Positions 10,095 to 18,923 of a stretch of 64,000 nt of DNA are shown piece after piece. This stretch comes from Paraburkholderia metrosideri (GTDB lineage Bacteria; Pseudomonadota; Gammaproteobacteria; Burkholderiales; Burkholderiaceae): assembly GCF_904848625.1 (NCBI RefSeq), contig NZ_CAJHCP010000001.1:62001-126000 (forward strand). The letters run 5' to 3'. Below the pieces are notes generated by a model that ran no database searches, had not been told where the DNA came from, and saw only the letters and a program-made list of their open reading frames with translations. The translations under genes were made by a program, and so were the position numbers. Each line of letters starts with the position of its first letter. The first letter of the stretch is position 1.

Positions 10095-10103
10095 CGCGAG
10101 GCG

Positions 10104-10135
10104 GAGCGGCGCAGCGCAGCCAGCTTGCGCCGCTC
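10104..10135 (+). terminator. hairpin just after uvrA
   Basis: A perfect 10-bp stem (10104-10113 with 10126-10135) and a 12-base loop begin nine bases after the uvrA stop. No T tract follows, so it may be a weak or factor-assisted terminator or an mRNA 3'-end stabiliser. Confidence 0.45.
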
Positions 10136-10247
10136 GAAGCAATGCGTTGCGACCCGGGCCCGCGTTGCACTGCGCGAGTTCGCAAGTCCGCTTCCGGATT
10201 GAAGCGCGTCGGCGCACAGCCACGCGCGCCCACCATCCCGATGAACC

Positions 10248-10604
10248 TCAACCGGCCGGCTGATTGACGTTTTGAGCCGGCGCCACGCCACCGGGCGTCG
10301 GCGCCGCGCTGGCCGACACGTGCGTTTGCGCAGGCATACAGTCCGCGCGATATTCGGCTTGCAACTTCTGCTCGGCCGCCTCGAGATCGTCCGGGTAATT
10401 GGCGTCATCGCCGCTGCTCGGCTGGTAACCAACCGCTTCCAGTTCGCCGAGTTCGCGCATTAACTGCTTGTGCGTGACCTCGCCGGTCATCTGTTTGAAC
10501 GGGTAATCGTTGCATTGCTGCTGCGTGAGACCGGGGGCGGCCATCGCCGAAGCACTGCCAATCAGAAGAAGCGTAGTGAGCAGGGTTTTCGTTGCGAGCT
10601 TCAT
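10248..10604 (-). CDS. DUF4148 periplasmic protein
   Basis: This secreted protein of 118 residues begins MKLATKTLLTTLLLIGSASAMAA, a clean Sec signal peptide with cleavage after AMA. The mature part contains the DUF4148 pattern of Burkholderiales: an LxxLExxGYxP segment followed by YPDDLEAAEQKLQ. The start at 10604 is chosen because the signal peptide begins there. Two cysteines (in QQCNDY and ADCMPA) could form a disulfide. The C-terminal 25 residues are Ala/Pro-rich. Function is unknown for the family. It is convergent with uvrA and divergent from the response regulator. Confidence 0.8.
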   Translation of the reverse strand: MKLATKTLLTTLLLIGSASAMAAPGLTQQQCNDYPFKQMTGEVTHKQLMRELGELEAVGYQPSSGDDANYPDDLEAAEQKLQAEYRADCMPAQTHVSASAAPTPGGVAPAQNVNQPAG

Positions 10605-10984
10605 TTTTGTCCATCCACGAGAAGGTTCGAATCGGACCGCCATAAAACAGCGGGCAGACAGAAGGCTAGTGGAGGCGGTCTACCGAACCGGCGTCGGCAG
10701 AATGAAATTTGTTTTATCGTTTTTCAGGCCTGTTTAAAGGGCCTTTCTGCGGCCTTTCGGCGGATTTTTCCGAGCTTAAATAATTCTTCATGAAACGGAC
10801 GCTCATCCGCTACGAGGCCCGGCGTAGCCTGCATTCTCGCATCGTGGCGAAGCGGCGACATCCGTTGAATCGCACGCCCGTGCACTGAACGCGCTAGCCG
10901 AATATGGCATCATGTCCTCCTACTGATAACCGGTCGCGTCCGTCGCTTGCATCGGTAGAGCGGGCTGCGGCGCATGCAATGATC
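10605..10984. other. divergent intergenic region
   Basis: These 380 bases separate the DUF4148 gene (leftward) from the response regulator (rightward) and must carry both promoters. A moderately AT-rich patch lies around 10700-10795. I see no strong dyad, riboswitch or small gene. Confidence 0.4.
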
Positions 10985-11662
10985 ATGTCGCGAGTTCTGA
11001 CAATCGAAGATGATGAAATTACCGCGAATGAAATTGTCGGTGAACTGAAAAGCCGCGGCTTCACCGTGGACTGGGTGGCGAACGGTCGTGACGGCATGGC
11101 GCGCGCAATCAGCGAAGACTACGACGTCATTACGCTCGACCGCATGCTGCCTGGCGTCGACGGCCTCACGATTCTGACCACCATGCGCAGCATCGGCATT
11201 CAAACGCCGGTGTTAATGCTAAGCGCACTCGGCGATGTCGACGAACGCGTACGCGGTCTGCGTGCCGGTGGCGACGATTATCTGACCAAGCCGTTCGACC
11301 CCGAAGAAATGACCGCGCGCCTCGAAGTATTGTTGCGCCGCAGTCAGACTCCAACCGCGCAACTCGAAACCCATCTGCGAGTCGGCCCGCTCGAACTCGA
11401 CCTGATTTCGCGCAAGGTTCAGCGCGATGGTGAAGAGATCGTGCTGCTGCCTACCGAATACCGCGTGCTGGAATTCATGATGCGTCATGCAGGGCAAACT
11501 ATTACGCGCACGATGCTGTTCGAGGCGGTATGGGGTTATCACTTCGACCCGGGCACCAATCTGATCGACGTGCATATGGGCCGGCTACGCAAAAAAATCG
11601 ACCCGCCCGGCGTCACGCCGATGATCCAGACCGTACGGGGTTCGGGCTATATCCTCGCATGA
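10985..11662 (+). CDS. OmpR-family response regulator
   Basis: The 225-residue cytoplasmic transcription factor has a receiver domain (1-115) and a C-terminal winged helix (~130-225). The receiver has the acidic triad E8-D9-D10, the phospho-acceptor D52 in TLDRMLP and the conserved Lys in YLTKPF. The winged helix ends in VRGSGYILA, as in the OmpR/PhoB class. The ATG at 10985 matches family starts, and an ATG two codons upstream (10979) is equally possible because no clear ribosome binding site separates them. The stop overlaps the kinase start, so the two are co-translated. A close paralogue is encoded at 23664-24338. The stimulus and targets are unknown. Confidence 0.9.
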   Translation: MSRVLTIEDDEITANEIVGELKSRGFTVDWVANGRDGMARAISEDYDVITLDRMLPGVDGLTILTTMRSIGIQTPVLMLSALGDVDERVRGLRAGGDDYLTKPFDPEEMTARLEVLLRRSQTPTAQLETHLRVGPLELDLISRKVQRDGEEIVLLPTEYRVLEFMMRHAGQTITRTMLFEAVWGYHFDPGTNLIDVHMGRLRKKIDPPGVTPMIQTVRGSGYILA

Positions 11663-13071
11663 GCGATATTCTGATGGACACGACTTTGCCCGCTCAATCA
11701 GCGCTCGGGCGGCGCTGGCATTCGACCACGTTCCGGCTGCTGGCCATTTACGCGGTCATTTTTTCGCTTTCGGTGATGGTGCTGCTGGGCGTCATCGGCT
11801 GGGCCGTGACCGGCGACATGGAGCGCGAGTTCGACGTCGTCATGGATTGGCAACTGATCTATTTCGACTCGCTGCCTGACGCGGATCTTGCCGACGCGAT
11901 CCACCGGCGGATCGAGCACGAACGGATGCACTCCAACTACTACGGTCTGTTCGGACCCGACGGCCATCTGCTGGCCGGCGACGTGCTCGCGCTTCCGCCG
12001 CAATTACCTACCAATCGCACGGGCAAGACGCTCAATCTCACGGCGTCGATGGGGCATGACGAAGAACCGCCCCGGGTGCGCGCGATGGCCGAACAGCGCA
12101 AAGATGGTTCGACGCTCATGATCGCGCGCGATCTCACGCACGTGCTGCGGATTCGCGAGACCATCATCAAGGCGTTGGTGGGCGGCGGTATTTTGTGTCT
12201 GCTCGCCGGTACGGCAGGCGGACTCGCGTTGAGTGTGCGGCAGATGCGCCGGCTGAAAGCGATCCGGCACGTCACGCAACGCATTGCACAGGGCGACCTC
12301 GCACAGCGTTTGCCGATTGGCGGCCGCGATGAAGTGGATATGCTCGCGCATCTCGTGAATCATATGTTGGCGGAAGTCGAGCGCCTGATGAACGAAGTGA
12401 AGGGCGCGTGCGACGGTATTGCACACGATCTGCGCACGCCGTTGGCCCACGTTCGTACGTTGCTCGCGCATGCGGCAGAGCGCACGTCGTTGCATGACGA
12501 TGCCGAGTTGTCCGCGTTAGTGGATCGCGCGCGCATCGAGACCGACGGGTTGCTCGACCGCTTCCGCGCGATGCTGCGCATCTCCGAAATCGGCACGTTG
12601 CAACGGCGCGGCGGCTTCAGCGAGATGCAACTGCAAACCCTGGTTCAGGAAGTGGGCGAGCTTTATGAGCCGCTCGCCGAGAGCCGATCCATTCAACTTT
12701 CCGTCCACACCCAGCCCGTCGATGCCATTCACGGTGACCGTGCTTTGCTATTCGAAGCGCTGAGCAATCTGATAGACAACGCGATCAAATTCACCCCCGA
12801 AGGCGGCGTAGTGCGAATGGAATTGCGTCAGACTCCGGCGGGACCCCAGGTCGACATTATCGATAACGGCCCCGGCATTGCCGCAGACGAACGTGATGCG
12901 GTGCTGCAACGGTTCTATCGCGGGGAAACGACTCGACACCTCGCGGGATCGGGCCTTGGCCTCAGTATTGTTTCGGCAGTGATGCGAGTGCACGACTTCA
13001 CGATGAAGATCGGCAATGCGCGACCGGGCGCCAGAATTTCCATCGAATGCTGGTCGAGGACGTTGGCGTGA
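11659..13071 (+). CDS. membrane sensor histidine kinase
   Basis: The protein of 470 residues overlaps its response regulator by four bases (ATGA). It has a transmembrane segment at ~28-50, a periplasmic sensor of about 125 residues, a second membrane segment at ~175-195, a HAMP linker and a kinase core. The phospho-acceptor is H256 in GIAHDLRTPL. The ATP-binding part shows NLIDNAIKF (N370-N374), DNGPGI and GSGLGLSIV. It should phosphorylate the preceding regulator. It could also serve the kinase-less paralogue at 23.7 kb, which is an inference from regulator similarity. The ligand is unknown. Confidence 0.9.
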   Translation: MSDILMDTTLPAQSALGRRWHSTTFRLLAIYAVIFSLSVMVLLGVIGWAVTGDMEREFDVVMDWQLIYFDSLPDADLADAIHRRIEHERMHSNYYGLFGPDGHLLAGDVLALPPQLPTNRTGKTLNLTASMGHDEEPPRVRAMAEQRKDGSTLMIARDLTHVLRIRETIIKALVGGGILCLLAGTAGGLALSVRQMRRLKAIRHVTQRIAQGDLAQRLPIGGRDEVDMLAHLVNHMLAEVERLMNEVKGACDGIAHDLRTPLAHVRTLLAHAAERTSLHDDAELSALVDRARIETDGLLDRFRAMLRISEIGTLQRRGGFSEMQLQTLVQEVGELYEPLAESRSIQLSVHTQPVDAIHGDRALLFEALSNLIDNAIKFTPEGGVVRMELRQTPAGPQVDIIDNGPGIAADERDAVLQRFYRGETTRHLAGSGLGLSIVSAVMRVHDFTMKIGNARPGARISIECWSRTLA

Positions 13072-13106
13072 TTGATCTATTGTGTCCTGTCATTGGCAGG
13101 TGCTGA

Positions 13107-13811
13107 ATGCGTGTTTTATTCGTAGGTCCTGCTCATCCCGAAGCGGCGTGGCTCTTTAAAGCACTTCAGGAGAGCGCGCATAGCCTGCAGCGAGCCGACG
13201 ATCTGCGCGACGGCGTTTTTCTGGCCACTCAGGAAACCTTCGACGCCATCGTGCTGATGGTCATCGACATCGCGCATTACCCGTCGCTGCTGGCCTTTCT
13301 CGCAGAGTTTTCCGCAACGGCAAATGGAGCGTCGATCGTGGCCGTGCTCGGCGCTGCCACCGCTCAGGACCGCACCCGTGTTCTGCGTGCCGGTGCAGAT
13401 GCCTGCTTTTGCCAACCCTATTCGTTTATTGAAATGCATGAGCGGCTTCACGCATTGCGGCGAATCAGCGGTACTCGTGCTGTGGCGGCAAATTCAGGTC
13501 CTGCGTCGGCGTCTTTCGCGTTCAATCGTCCTTCTCTCGACACAGCGACCAGAGAACTGGTTTTCGGCATGCGCCGGCTCGCCGTGACGCGACGTGAGTT
13601 TCTATTGCTCGAATGTCTTCTGCGGCAGATGAATGCGCCGGTGGCCAGAGATCAATTGATCCGCTATGCGTGGCCCGAGAAGGAAGATGTCGATCCGTCC
13701 AGCGTCAATCTGGTGGTGTCCCGATTGAGAAGAAAGTTGCTGGACGATGTTCCTCAGGTCAGGATCGAAACCGTGAGCCGCTTTGGGTATCAGGTGTCGA
13801 TCGCTTCTTAA
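13107..13811 (+). CDS. atypical response regulator with degenerate receiver
   Basis: This 234-residue protein has an N-terminal receiver-like fold and an OmpR-type winged helix (~140-232, ending ETVSRFGYQVSI). The receiver lacks the phosphorylation chemistry. The acidic pocket near residues 7-9 reads GPA instead of E-D-D, the acceptor position is M51 in DAIVLMVID, and the usual Lys of the KP motif is Gln in CFCQPYS. It starts 36 nt after the kinase gene, in the same direction, and is probably in the same transcript. It likely binds DNA independently of phosphorylation, or is controlled by protein contacts or a ligand. The first residue is taken at the ATG that begins MRVLFVGPA. Confidence 0.8.
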   Translation: MRVLFVGPAHPEAAWLFKALQESAHSLQRADDLRDGVFLATQETFDAIVLMVIDIAHYPSLLAFLAEFSATANGASIVAVLGAATAQDRTRVLRAGADACFCQPYSFIEMHERLHALRRISGTRAVAANSGPASASFAFNRPSLDTATRELVFGMRRLAVTRREFLLLECLLRQMNAPVARDQLIRYAWPEKEDVDPSSVNLVVSRLRRKLLDDVPQVRIETVSRFGYQVSIAS

Positions 13812-14099
13812 GCTTCTCCGCTTTCCCAGTACCTTATCTTTTATTCGCTCGCTCGCGCACGCTTCGCGTCGCGAGTACTTTCGCGTGCCCGTCTTTCAGC
13901 TTCTGGTTCCGTCATTGGCGTGAGGGAGGGTGTTCATGCGCCTTGGGTCAATGATCCGCTCATGAAAATGCAACGCGTAGGTTGAAACTCAGTCTTGCAG
14001 ATGCAGCGGTTTCTGGTCTCGATATATTCGTCGCGTGGTCACATTCATAGCAATGTTCCTACTGTTATCAGCCATCCTTAATTAAATGAAAGGTCATGC

Positions 14100-15215
14100 A
14101 TGAATCAGAAGATGAAACTGGCACACATGGTCGGGGCACTCCTGTGTGTCGGTGTTGCCAGTACTGCACACGCACAAAGCAGCGTCACGTTGTATGGACT
14201 TCTCGATACGGGGATCGATTTTGCCAATAACGTCGACGGTAGCCATCTTTATCAGATGGCGAGCGGCGTGAGCGCGGGGAGCCGCTGGGGCGTGAGAGGC
14301 AAGGAAGATCTGGGCGGCGGTCTGTCGGCGGTTTTCGATCTGGAAAGCGGCTTCAATTCGACCAATGGCAGCCTTGGCAGCGGGCTCGCCTTCTCGCGTA
14401 ATGCGTACGTCGGACTCGCCAGTCAGACGGCCGGTACGGTGACGCTTGGCCGCCAGTGGGACCCGATTGTCGACCTGATCGAGCCGTTCTCGCTGAACGA
14501 CAGTTACGGCGGCTGGTATTTCTCGCATCCGAACGACATGGATAACCTCGACAACGGCTTCGCGATCAGTAATGCGGTGAAGTACACGAGCCCGACGATC
14601 GGCGGCTTTACCGGCGAGGCGCTCTATTCATTTGGCGGACAGGCGGGACAGTTCTCGAATAACTCCGCCTATAGCGCGGCGGCATCGTACTCGAATGGTC
14701 CGTTCTCGATGGGCGCGGGCTATTTGCGTGTCAACGATCCCGAGCAATCGATCCAGAGTTATCAGAACGGCTCGGGCTTCACCAACGCCGTGTATGGCGA
14801 TTATCTGGCGAATGCGCGCAGTCAGGGCATCTTCGCGGCGGGCGCGTCGTACTCGGTCGGCAAGTTCAAGGTGATGGGCAACTTCACCAACGTGAACTTC
14901 CAGCAGGGCGATGATGGGCAGGACGTGAAGTTCCAGAACTATGAAATTGCCGGTACGTTCCAGGCAACCAGCCAGGTGAACCTCGCAGCAGGCTATACGT
15001 ACACGGAAGGCCGTAATCACGCGACCGGTCAGGAACCCAAATACCAGCAGCTCAATCTGAGTGCGGAGTACGAGGTATCCAAGCGTACTGCTGTCTATGC
15101 ACTTGCCGCATTACAAAGGGCCAGCGGTGGCGCGGTCGCGCAGATTGCCGGTTTCGATCCGTCGACTACCGGTGAACAGGTTGTCGGCCGGGTCGGCATT
15201 CGACACTCGTTTTAA
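14100..15215 (+). CDS. Gram-negative general porin
   Basis: The outer-membrane trimeric porin precursor has 371 residues with a signal peptide cut after AHA, giving the mature start QSSVTLYGLLDTG found in Burkholderiales porins. The interior has alternating beta-strand patterning with the family segments RWGVRGKEDLGGG and GRQWDP. The protein ends in Phe (GIRHSF), the sorting signal for the outer-membrane assembly machinery. A second porin lies at 16086, and this gene has its own terminator. Ion or solute selectivity cannot be read from sequence. Confidence 0.93.
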   Translation: MNQKMKLAHMVGALLCVGVASTAHAQSSVTLYGLLDTGIDFANNVDGSHLYQMASGVSAGSRWGVRGKEDLGGGLSAVFDLESGFNSTNGSLGSGLAFSRNAYVGLASQTAGTVTLGRQWDPIVDLIEPFSLNDSYGGWYFSHPNDMDNLDNGFAISNAVKYTSPTIGGFTGEALYSFGGQAGQFSNNSAYSAAASYSNGPFSMGAGYLRVNDPEQSIQSYQNGSGFTNAVYGDYLANARSQGIFAAGASYSVGKFKVMGNFTNVNFQQGDDGQDVKFQNYEIAGTFQATSQVNLAAGYTYTEGRNHATGQEPKYQQLNLSAEYEVSKRTAVYALAALQRASGGAVAQIAGFDPSTTGEQVVGRVGIRHSF

Positions 15216-15231
15216 AGCGTCGATATCAGAT

Positions 15232-15269
15232 AAAAGAGCGCGTTGCCCGAACGGGTAACGCGCTCTTTT
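15232..15269. terminator. bidirectional rho-independent terminator
   Basis: Perfect 13-bp arms (15232-15244 and 15257-15269) begin AAAA and end TTTT, so the hairpin can end the porin transcript rightward and the small lipoprotein transcript leftward. The loop carries a further CCCG/CGGG pairing. Confidence 0.88.
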
Positions 15270-15272
15270 CTA

Positions 15273-15431
15273 TTACGAGCCAAAAAAGGTATTGCAGAAA
15301 CTGACTGGGCCGACGCAACTGTTGTCGGCGGTACTCGACGGCGTTGTCGCGCAACCGGATAACAGCAGTCCGGCTGCGACGGCGACAACGGCGAAACGGG
15401 CGGATCGTTTGATCGCGGTACGAAAAGTCAT
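15273..15431 (-). CDS. small lipoprotein (52 aa)
   Basis: This short gene encodes a positively charged start (MTFRTAIKRSARF), a hydrophobic stretch and the lipobox LLSGC at residues 23-27, followed by a mature part of 26 residues with two further cysteines (NSCVGPVSFCN). The pattern is a type II signal peptide, so a membrane-anchored lipoprotein is predicted. No strong ribosome binding site is seen. The stop lies four bases from the shared terminator, which supports a real transcript end. It sits 3' of the DUF4148 gene on the same strand. Function is unknown. Confidence 0.7.
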   Translation of the reverse strand: MTFRTAIKRSARFAVVAVAAGLLLSGCATTPSSTADNSCVGPVSFCNTFFGS

Positions 15432-15482
15432 CAGTATCGTCGTGGGGTAAAGGCAGGGCGGCGCGCGTGGTCCCCGAACGGG

Positions 15483-15761
15483 TCAGTGCGCGTAGAGCGT
15501 GGAATTCAGATACGCGAGCTGGCCGTCCTTCTCCGCATGCACCAGTTCCTGATAAACCTGAGCGCGCGTTTTTTCGACCGTCGGCTGTCCATACGGAGCC
15601 ACCCACGTGCCGGCGGCGCTGATGGAAGGCGTAGCGTTTGCCGCGACCTGCATCGACGGTGCGGCGCTTTGCTGTGAAGCCGGCGCCGTGGTGGATTGAG
15701 CAAAAGCGGAAGCAGTCGCGGTCAGACCGATAAAAGCGATGGCAAGCGTCATGGATTTCAT
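15483..15761 (-). CDS. DUF4148 periplasmic protein
   Basis: This secreted protein of 92 residues has a signal peptide (MKSMTLAIAFIGLTATASAFA) and a short C-terminal DUF4148-like segment KTRAQVYQELVHAEKDGQL followed by AYLNSTLY. The start is fixed by GAGGA eight bases upstream. The middle is Ala/Ser/Gln-rich and probably disordered. It is a second member of the family in this window (see 10248) and is divergent from the downstream porin. No function is established for the family. Confidence 0.78.
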   Translation of the reverse strand: MKSMTLAIAFIGLTATASAFAQSTTAPASQQSAAPSMQVAANATPSISAAGTWVAPYGQPTVEKTRAQVYQELVHAEKDGQLAYLNSTLYAH

Positions 15762-16085
15762 CTTCGTATTCCTCATAAATCGGATGGGTTGGCGGCCGGC
15801 GCGCGAAGCGCAATGCATTCGTGGTTCGGCTGATGAGAAGGATAGTCAACCCGCTTTAGCGGATGAGCGCTGTGAGCATGAAAAGAAATTTATCTGTTAC
15901 AGCAAAGAATCAGTAAGCAGGGCACTTTGCGAGACCATGTCGGAAACATAAAAAACGTTTCATCAAACCAGTGGTTTTGATCACGGGTGTGTCACTGCGC
16001 GTATCTAAATTGCGGCTACCCGCACGGTTTGCGGGATCGGTCCGTGGATGCGCGGATCGGCGCCTTCTTTTACCCGGAATCAAAC
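15762..16085. other. divergent intergenic region
   Basis: These 324 bases separate the DUF4148 gene from the second porin and should hold both promoters. The stretch around 15880-15980 is AT-richer than its flanks. I see no convincing operator or RNA gene. Confidence 0.35.
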
Positions 16086-17267
16086 ATGAAAAAAGCATTG
16101 GCAACCACACTCGTCGCGCTGGCCGGATCGCTGGGTGCGACAGCACACGCACAAAGCAGCGTGACGCTCTACGGCACGCTCGACACCGGTCTCGACTACG
16201 TCAGCAATCAGAAGACGGCTTCGGGTGCGGGCAAAAGCAACTGGATGATGGAAAGCGGCAATCTGAGCACCAACCGTTGGGGCCTGCGCGGTAACGAAGA
16301 TCTGGGCGGGGGCCTGAGTGCGGTCTTCGATCTGGAGAACGGTTTCAATGTCGATAACGGCAAGATTTCGAATGGCGGCGATCTGTTCGGCCGGCAGGCA
16401 TGGGTGGGTCTGTCCAGCAAGCAGTGGGGTACGGTGACGATGGGCCGTCAATACGACTTCATGGTGGACTTCGTCGCACCGCTGTCGGCAACGGGCTCGG
16501 GTTTCGGCGGCAATATCGCCGATCATCCGTTCGACAACGACAACCTGAACAACGATATGCGCCTGAACAACGCGGTGAAATTCCGCAGCGCGACTTATGA
16601 CGGCCTCTCGGTCGGCGCCGCCTATGCGTTCAGCAACGCAGCAGGCGGCTTCAGCAACAACAATGCGTACAGTCTCGGCGCGCAATGGGCCGGTGGTCCG
16701 TTCAACCTCGCCGTGGCCTATCTGCAGATCAACCAGCCGGGCGGTGTCAACACCCCGACCAACACGAGCGGTGCGGCGAGCAGTAGCGATGGCGATGCGA
16801 TCTTCACCGGCGCACGTCAGCGGACGCTCGGCGCGGCGGGCCGCTATATGTTCGGCGACGCGACGGTGGGGCTGGTCTTCACGCGTACGATTCTTAACGA
16901 CCCGAGCCAGATCACGCAGGGCGGTGCTTATTCGACGCTCAACGGTAATCTGCTGACCTTCAACAACTATGAACTCAACGCGCGCTATGCGCTGACCCGT
17001 GCGTTGTCGGTGGGCGGTTCGTACACCTTCACGGACGGCCATTTCAGCGACGACGGCAAGCGTGTCGCGCCGAAGTGGAATCAGTTCATGCTGCAGACGA
17101 CCTACGCGTTGTCGCGCCGCACCGACGTGTATCTGCAAGGGGTCTACCAGCATGTATCGGGCGCGAACGGCGTGGCGGTACTGGGCAATGCGTCGATCTA
17201 CTCGCTGGCGGCTTCGTCGAACAACAAGCAGGCGGTCGTGGCCATCGGCATGCGGCACAAGTTCTAA
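16086..17267 (+). CDS. Gram-negative general porin
   Basis: The protein has 393 residues. The ATG at 16086 begins the signal peptide MKKALATTLVALAGSLGATAHA, and the mature chain starts QSSVTLYGTLDTG. It shares RWGLRGNEDLGGG, the GRQYDF strand and the terminal Phe (GMRHKF) with the porin at 14100, so the two are paralogues. A longer loop with Ser/Thr/Ala (TNTSGAASSSDGD) distinguishes it. The gene ends in a strong terminator. Confidence 0.93.
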   Translation: MKKALATTLVALAGSLGATAHAQSSVTLYGTLDTGLDYVSNQKTASGAGKSNWMMESGNLSTNRWGLRGNEDLGGGLSAVFDLENGFNVDNGKISNGGDLFGRQAWVGLSSKQWGTVTMGRQYDFMVDFVAPLSATGSGFGGNIADHPFDNDNLNNDMRLNNAVKFRSATYDGLSVGAAYAFSNAAGGFSNNNAYSLGAQWAGGPFNLAVAYLQINQPGGVNTPTNTSGAASSSDGDAIFTGARQRTLGAAGRYMFGDATVGLVFTRTILNDPSQITQGGAYSTLNGNLLTFNNYELNARYALTRALSVGGSYTFTDGHFSDDGKRVAPKWNQFMLQTTYALSRRTDVYLQGVYQHVSGANGVAVLGNASIYSLAASSNNKQAVVAIGMRHKF

Positions 17268-17310
17268 ATCTCTTGTGCGCACGGGCGTTGAACTGCGCCC
17301 GAGACAAAAG

Positions 17311-17344
17311 CGTCGCCGGTTTGATCGACCGGCGACGTTTTTTT
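17311..17344 (+). terminator. rho-independent terminator of the second porin
   Basis: A perfect 10-bp GC-rich stem (17311-17320 with 17328-17337) and seven-base loop are followed by seven T residues, 43 nt after the porin stop. Four A residues on the left give weak function for the opposing RND operon. Confidence 0.92.
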
Positions 17345-17411
17345 ATGCCTGCCGCCGGAGCCGGCAAGCAGCGGACTTCTGCTGTATCAGCCGAGGTGTG
17401 CGGTGCGGCGA

Positions 17412-18923
17412 CTAACCGGCGTTCGCAACGCTGTGCGACGGCGTCCCCCGGGTCTGCGCCGCCTGAACATCAGGCGCGGCTTTAGGGCCGTCCGCGGACC
17501 ATCCCCCACCCAACGCCTCGATCAATCCCACCGAAGCCAGCAGGCGCCTCGTATTGAGGTTCAGCGCGGCGATCTGCGTGTCGAGTTCGGTCGTTTGTGC
17601 GGTGACCACGTCCAGATAACTGACCACACCGTCACGGTAACGCGACATCGACAGCGTCAGTGTGCGTTGCGCGGCCACGAGCGCTTCATTCTGACGCTGG
17701 GCTTCGTCGCCGAGATGGTGCAGTTGCGCGAGGTTGTCCTCCACCTGCTGGAACGCCAGCAGGACCGCGGCCTTGTACTTCGCGCCGTTCTCCGCGAGTT
17801 TGGCGCGTGCCTGCCGGGTGATGGCAGCACGGCGGCCACCGTCGAACAGCGTCATCACGAGACTGGGTCCGACCGACCACATCTCGTTGGGTGCCATCAG
17901 CCACGGCGACAGCGTGGTGCTTTGATAACCGCCGTCGAGGCCGAGCGAGATGTCCGGGAAAAACGCGGCTTTCGCGACGCCGATCTGCGCATTCGCCTGA
18001 GCGACACGCCGTTCGGCGGCGGCGATGTCGGGTCGCCGTTGCAGCAGCGCGGCCGGCACGCCCGTGGGTAACGACGGCAGATAGGCTTCGGCGGTGTCGG
18101 GGTCCAGCGAGAAGTTCGACGCAGGCGTGCCGGTCAGACTCGCGATGGCGTGCTCGTAAAGCGCGCGGCGCGCGGCGATATCGTCGGCGGATGCGCGGGC
18201 GGTGTCGAGCTGTGTCTGCGCGCGCGATACATCGAGGTCCGACGCAATGCCGCCGGCGTGACGGCTCAACGTGAGTTTGAGCGCTCGCTGGTAGGTGTCG
18301 ATCGTGTCGTTGAGCAGTTGCTGTTGCGCGTCGAGACCGCGCAGATTGAAATACGCGTCGGCGAGATTGGCCTGCAGGCTCAGGCGCACGGATTCGAGAT
18401 CCGCCTCGCTGGCCTGCATGGCGGCGCGCCCCGCAGAGACTTCATTGCGGACCTTCCCCCATAGATCGAGATCGTAGCTAATGCCGACGTCGACGGTATT
18501 CGCGCCGTACACGGAAGGCTGGCCGGTGCCGCGCAGCGGCCGGTCATCCGATTGCCGCTGACGAATCACCGACGCATCGGCGCCGATGGTCGGGAACAGG
18601 CCCGAGCGCGCTTGCGCCAGATAGCTCGTGGCTTCGTCGTGACGCGCGATTGCGGCGGCCACGTCCGGATTCGCCACGGCCACCTGAACTTCGAGGCGAT
18701 CCAGCACGGGGTCGCGATACACGCTCCACCACGCATCGCGTGGCACGCGGTCGGCGGGTCGTGCGAGTTGCCAGGCTCCGCCTTCCTTGAACGTGGTGGG
18801 GATGCTGGTGGGCGGCGCGTGATATGTCGGTGCGAATGAGCAGCCGCTCATCAGCGTCGCAGCCGCCAGCGCCACGCATAAGCGGCGCAGGTTGCGGGTG
18901 GTGTGCGGGTTGCGTTCAGCCAT
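17412..18923 (-). CDS. RND efflux outer-membrane lipoprotein, NodT/OprM family
   Basis: The protein has 503 residues with a lipobox at ~24-28 (LMSGC), so the mature protein is lipid-anchored. Two repeated OEP halves follow, with long alpha-helical hairpins, as in trimeric TolC-type exit ducts. It forms the outer-membrane part of a tripartite pump with the two genes upstream. Its start overlaps the adaptor stop by eight bases, so it is translationally coupled as the last gene of the operon. Confidence 0.92.
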   Translation of the reverse strand: MAERNPHTTRNLRRLCVALAAATLMSGCSFAPTYHAPPTSIPTTFKEGGAWQLARPADRVPRDAWWSVYRDPVLDRLEVQVAVANPDVAAAIARHDEATSYLAQARSGLFPTIGADASVIRQRQSDDRPLRGTGQPSVYGANTVDVGISYDLDLWGKVRNEVSAGRAAMQASEADLESVRLSLQANLADAYFNLRGLDAQQQLLNDTIDTYQRALKLTLSRHAGGIASDLDVSRAQTQLDTARASADDIAARRALYEHAIASLTGTPASNFSLDPDTAEAYLPSLPTGVPAALLQRRPDIAAAERRVAQANAQIGVAKAAFFPDISLGLDGGYQSTTLSPWLMAPNEMWSVGPSLVMTLFDGGRRAAITRQARAKLAENGAKYKAAVLLAFQQVEDNLAQLHHLGDEAQRQNEALVAAQRTLTLSMSRYRDGVVSYLDVVTAQTTELDTQIAALNLNTRRLLASVGLIEALGGGWSADGPKAAPDVQAAQTRGTPSHSVANAG

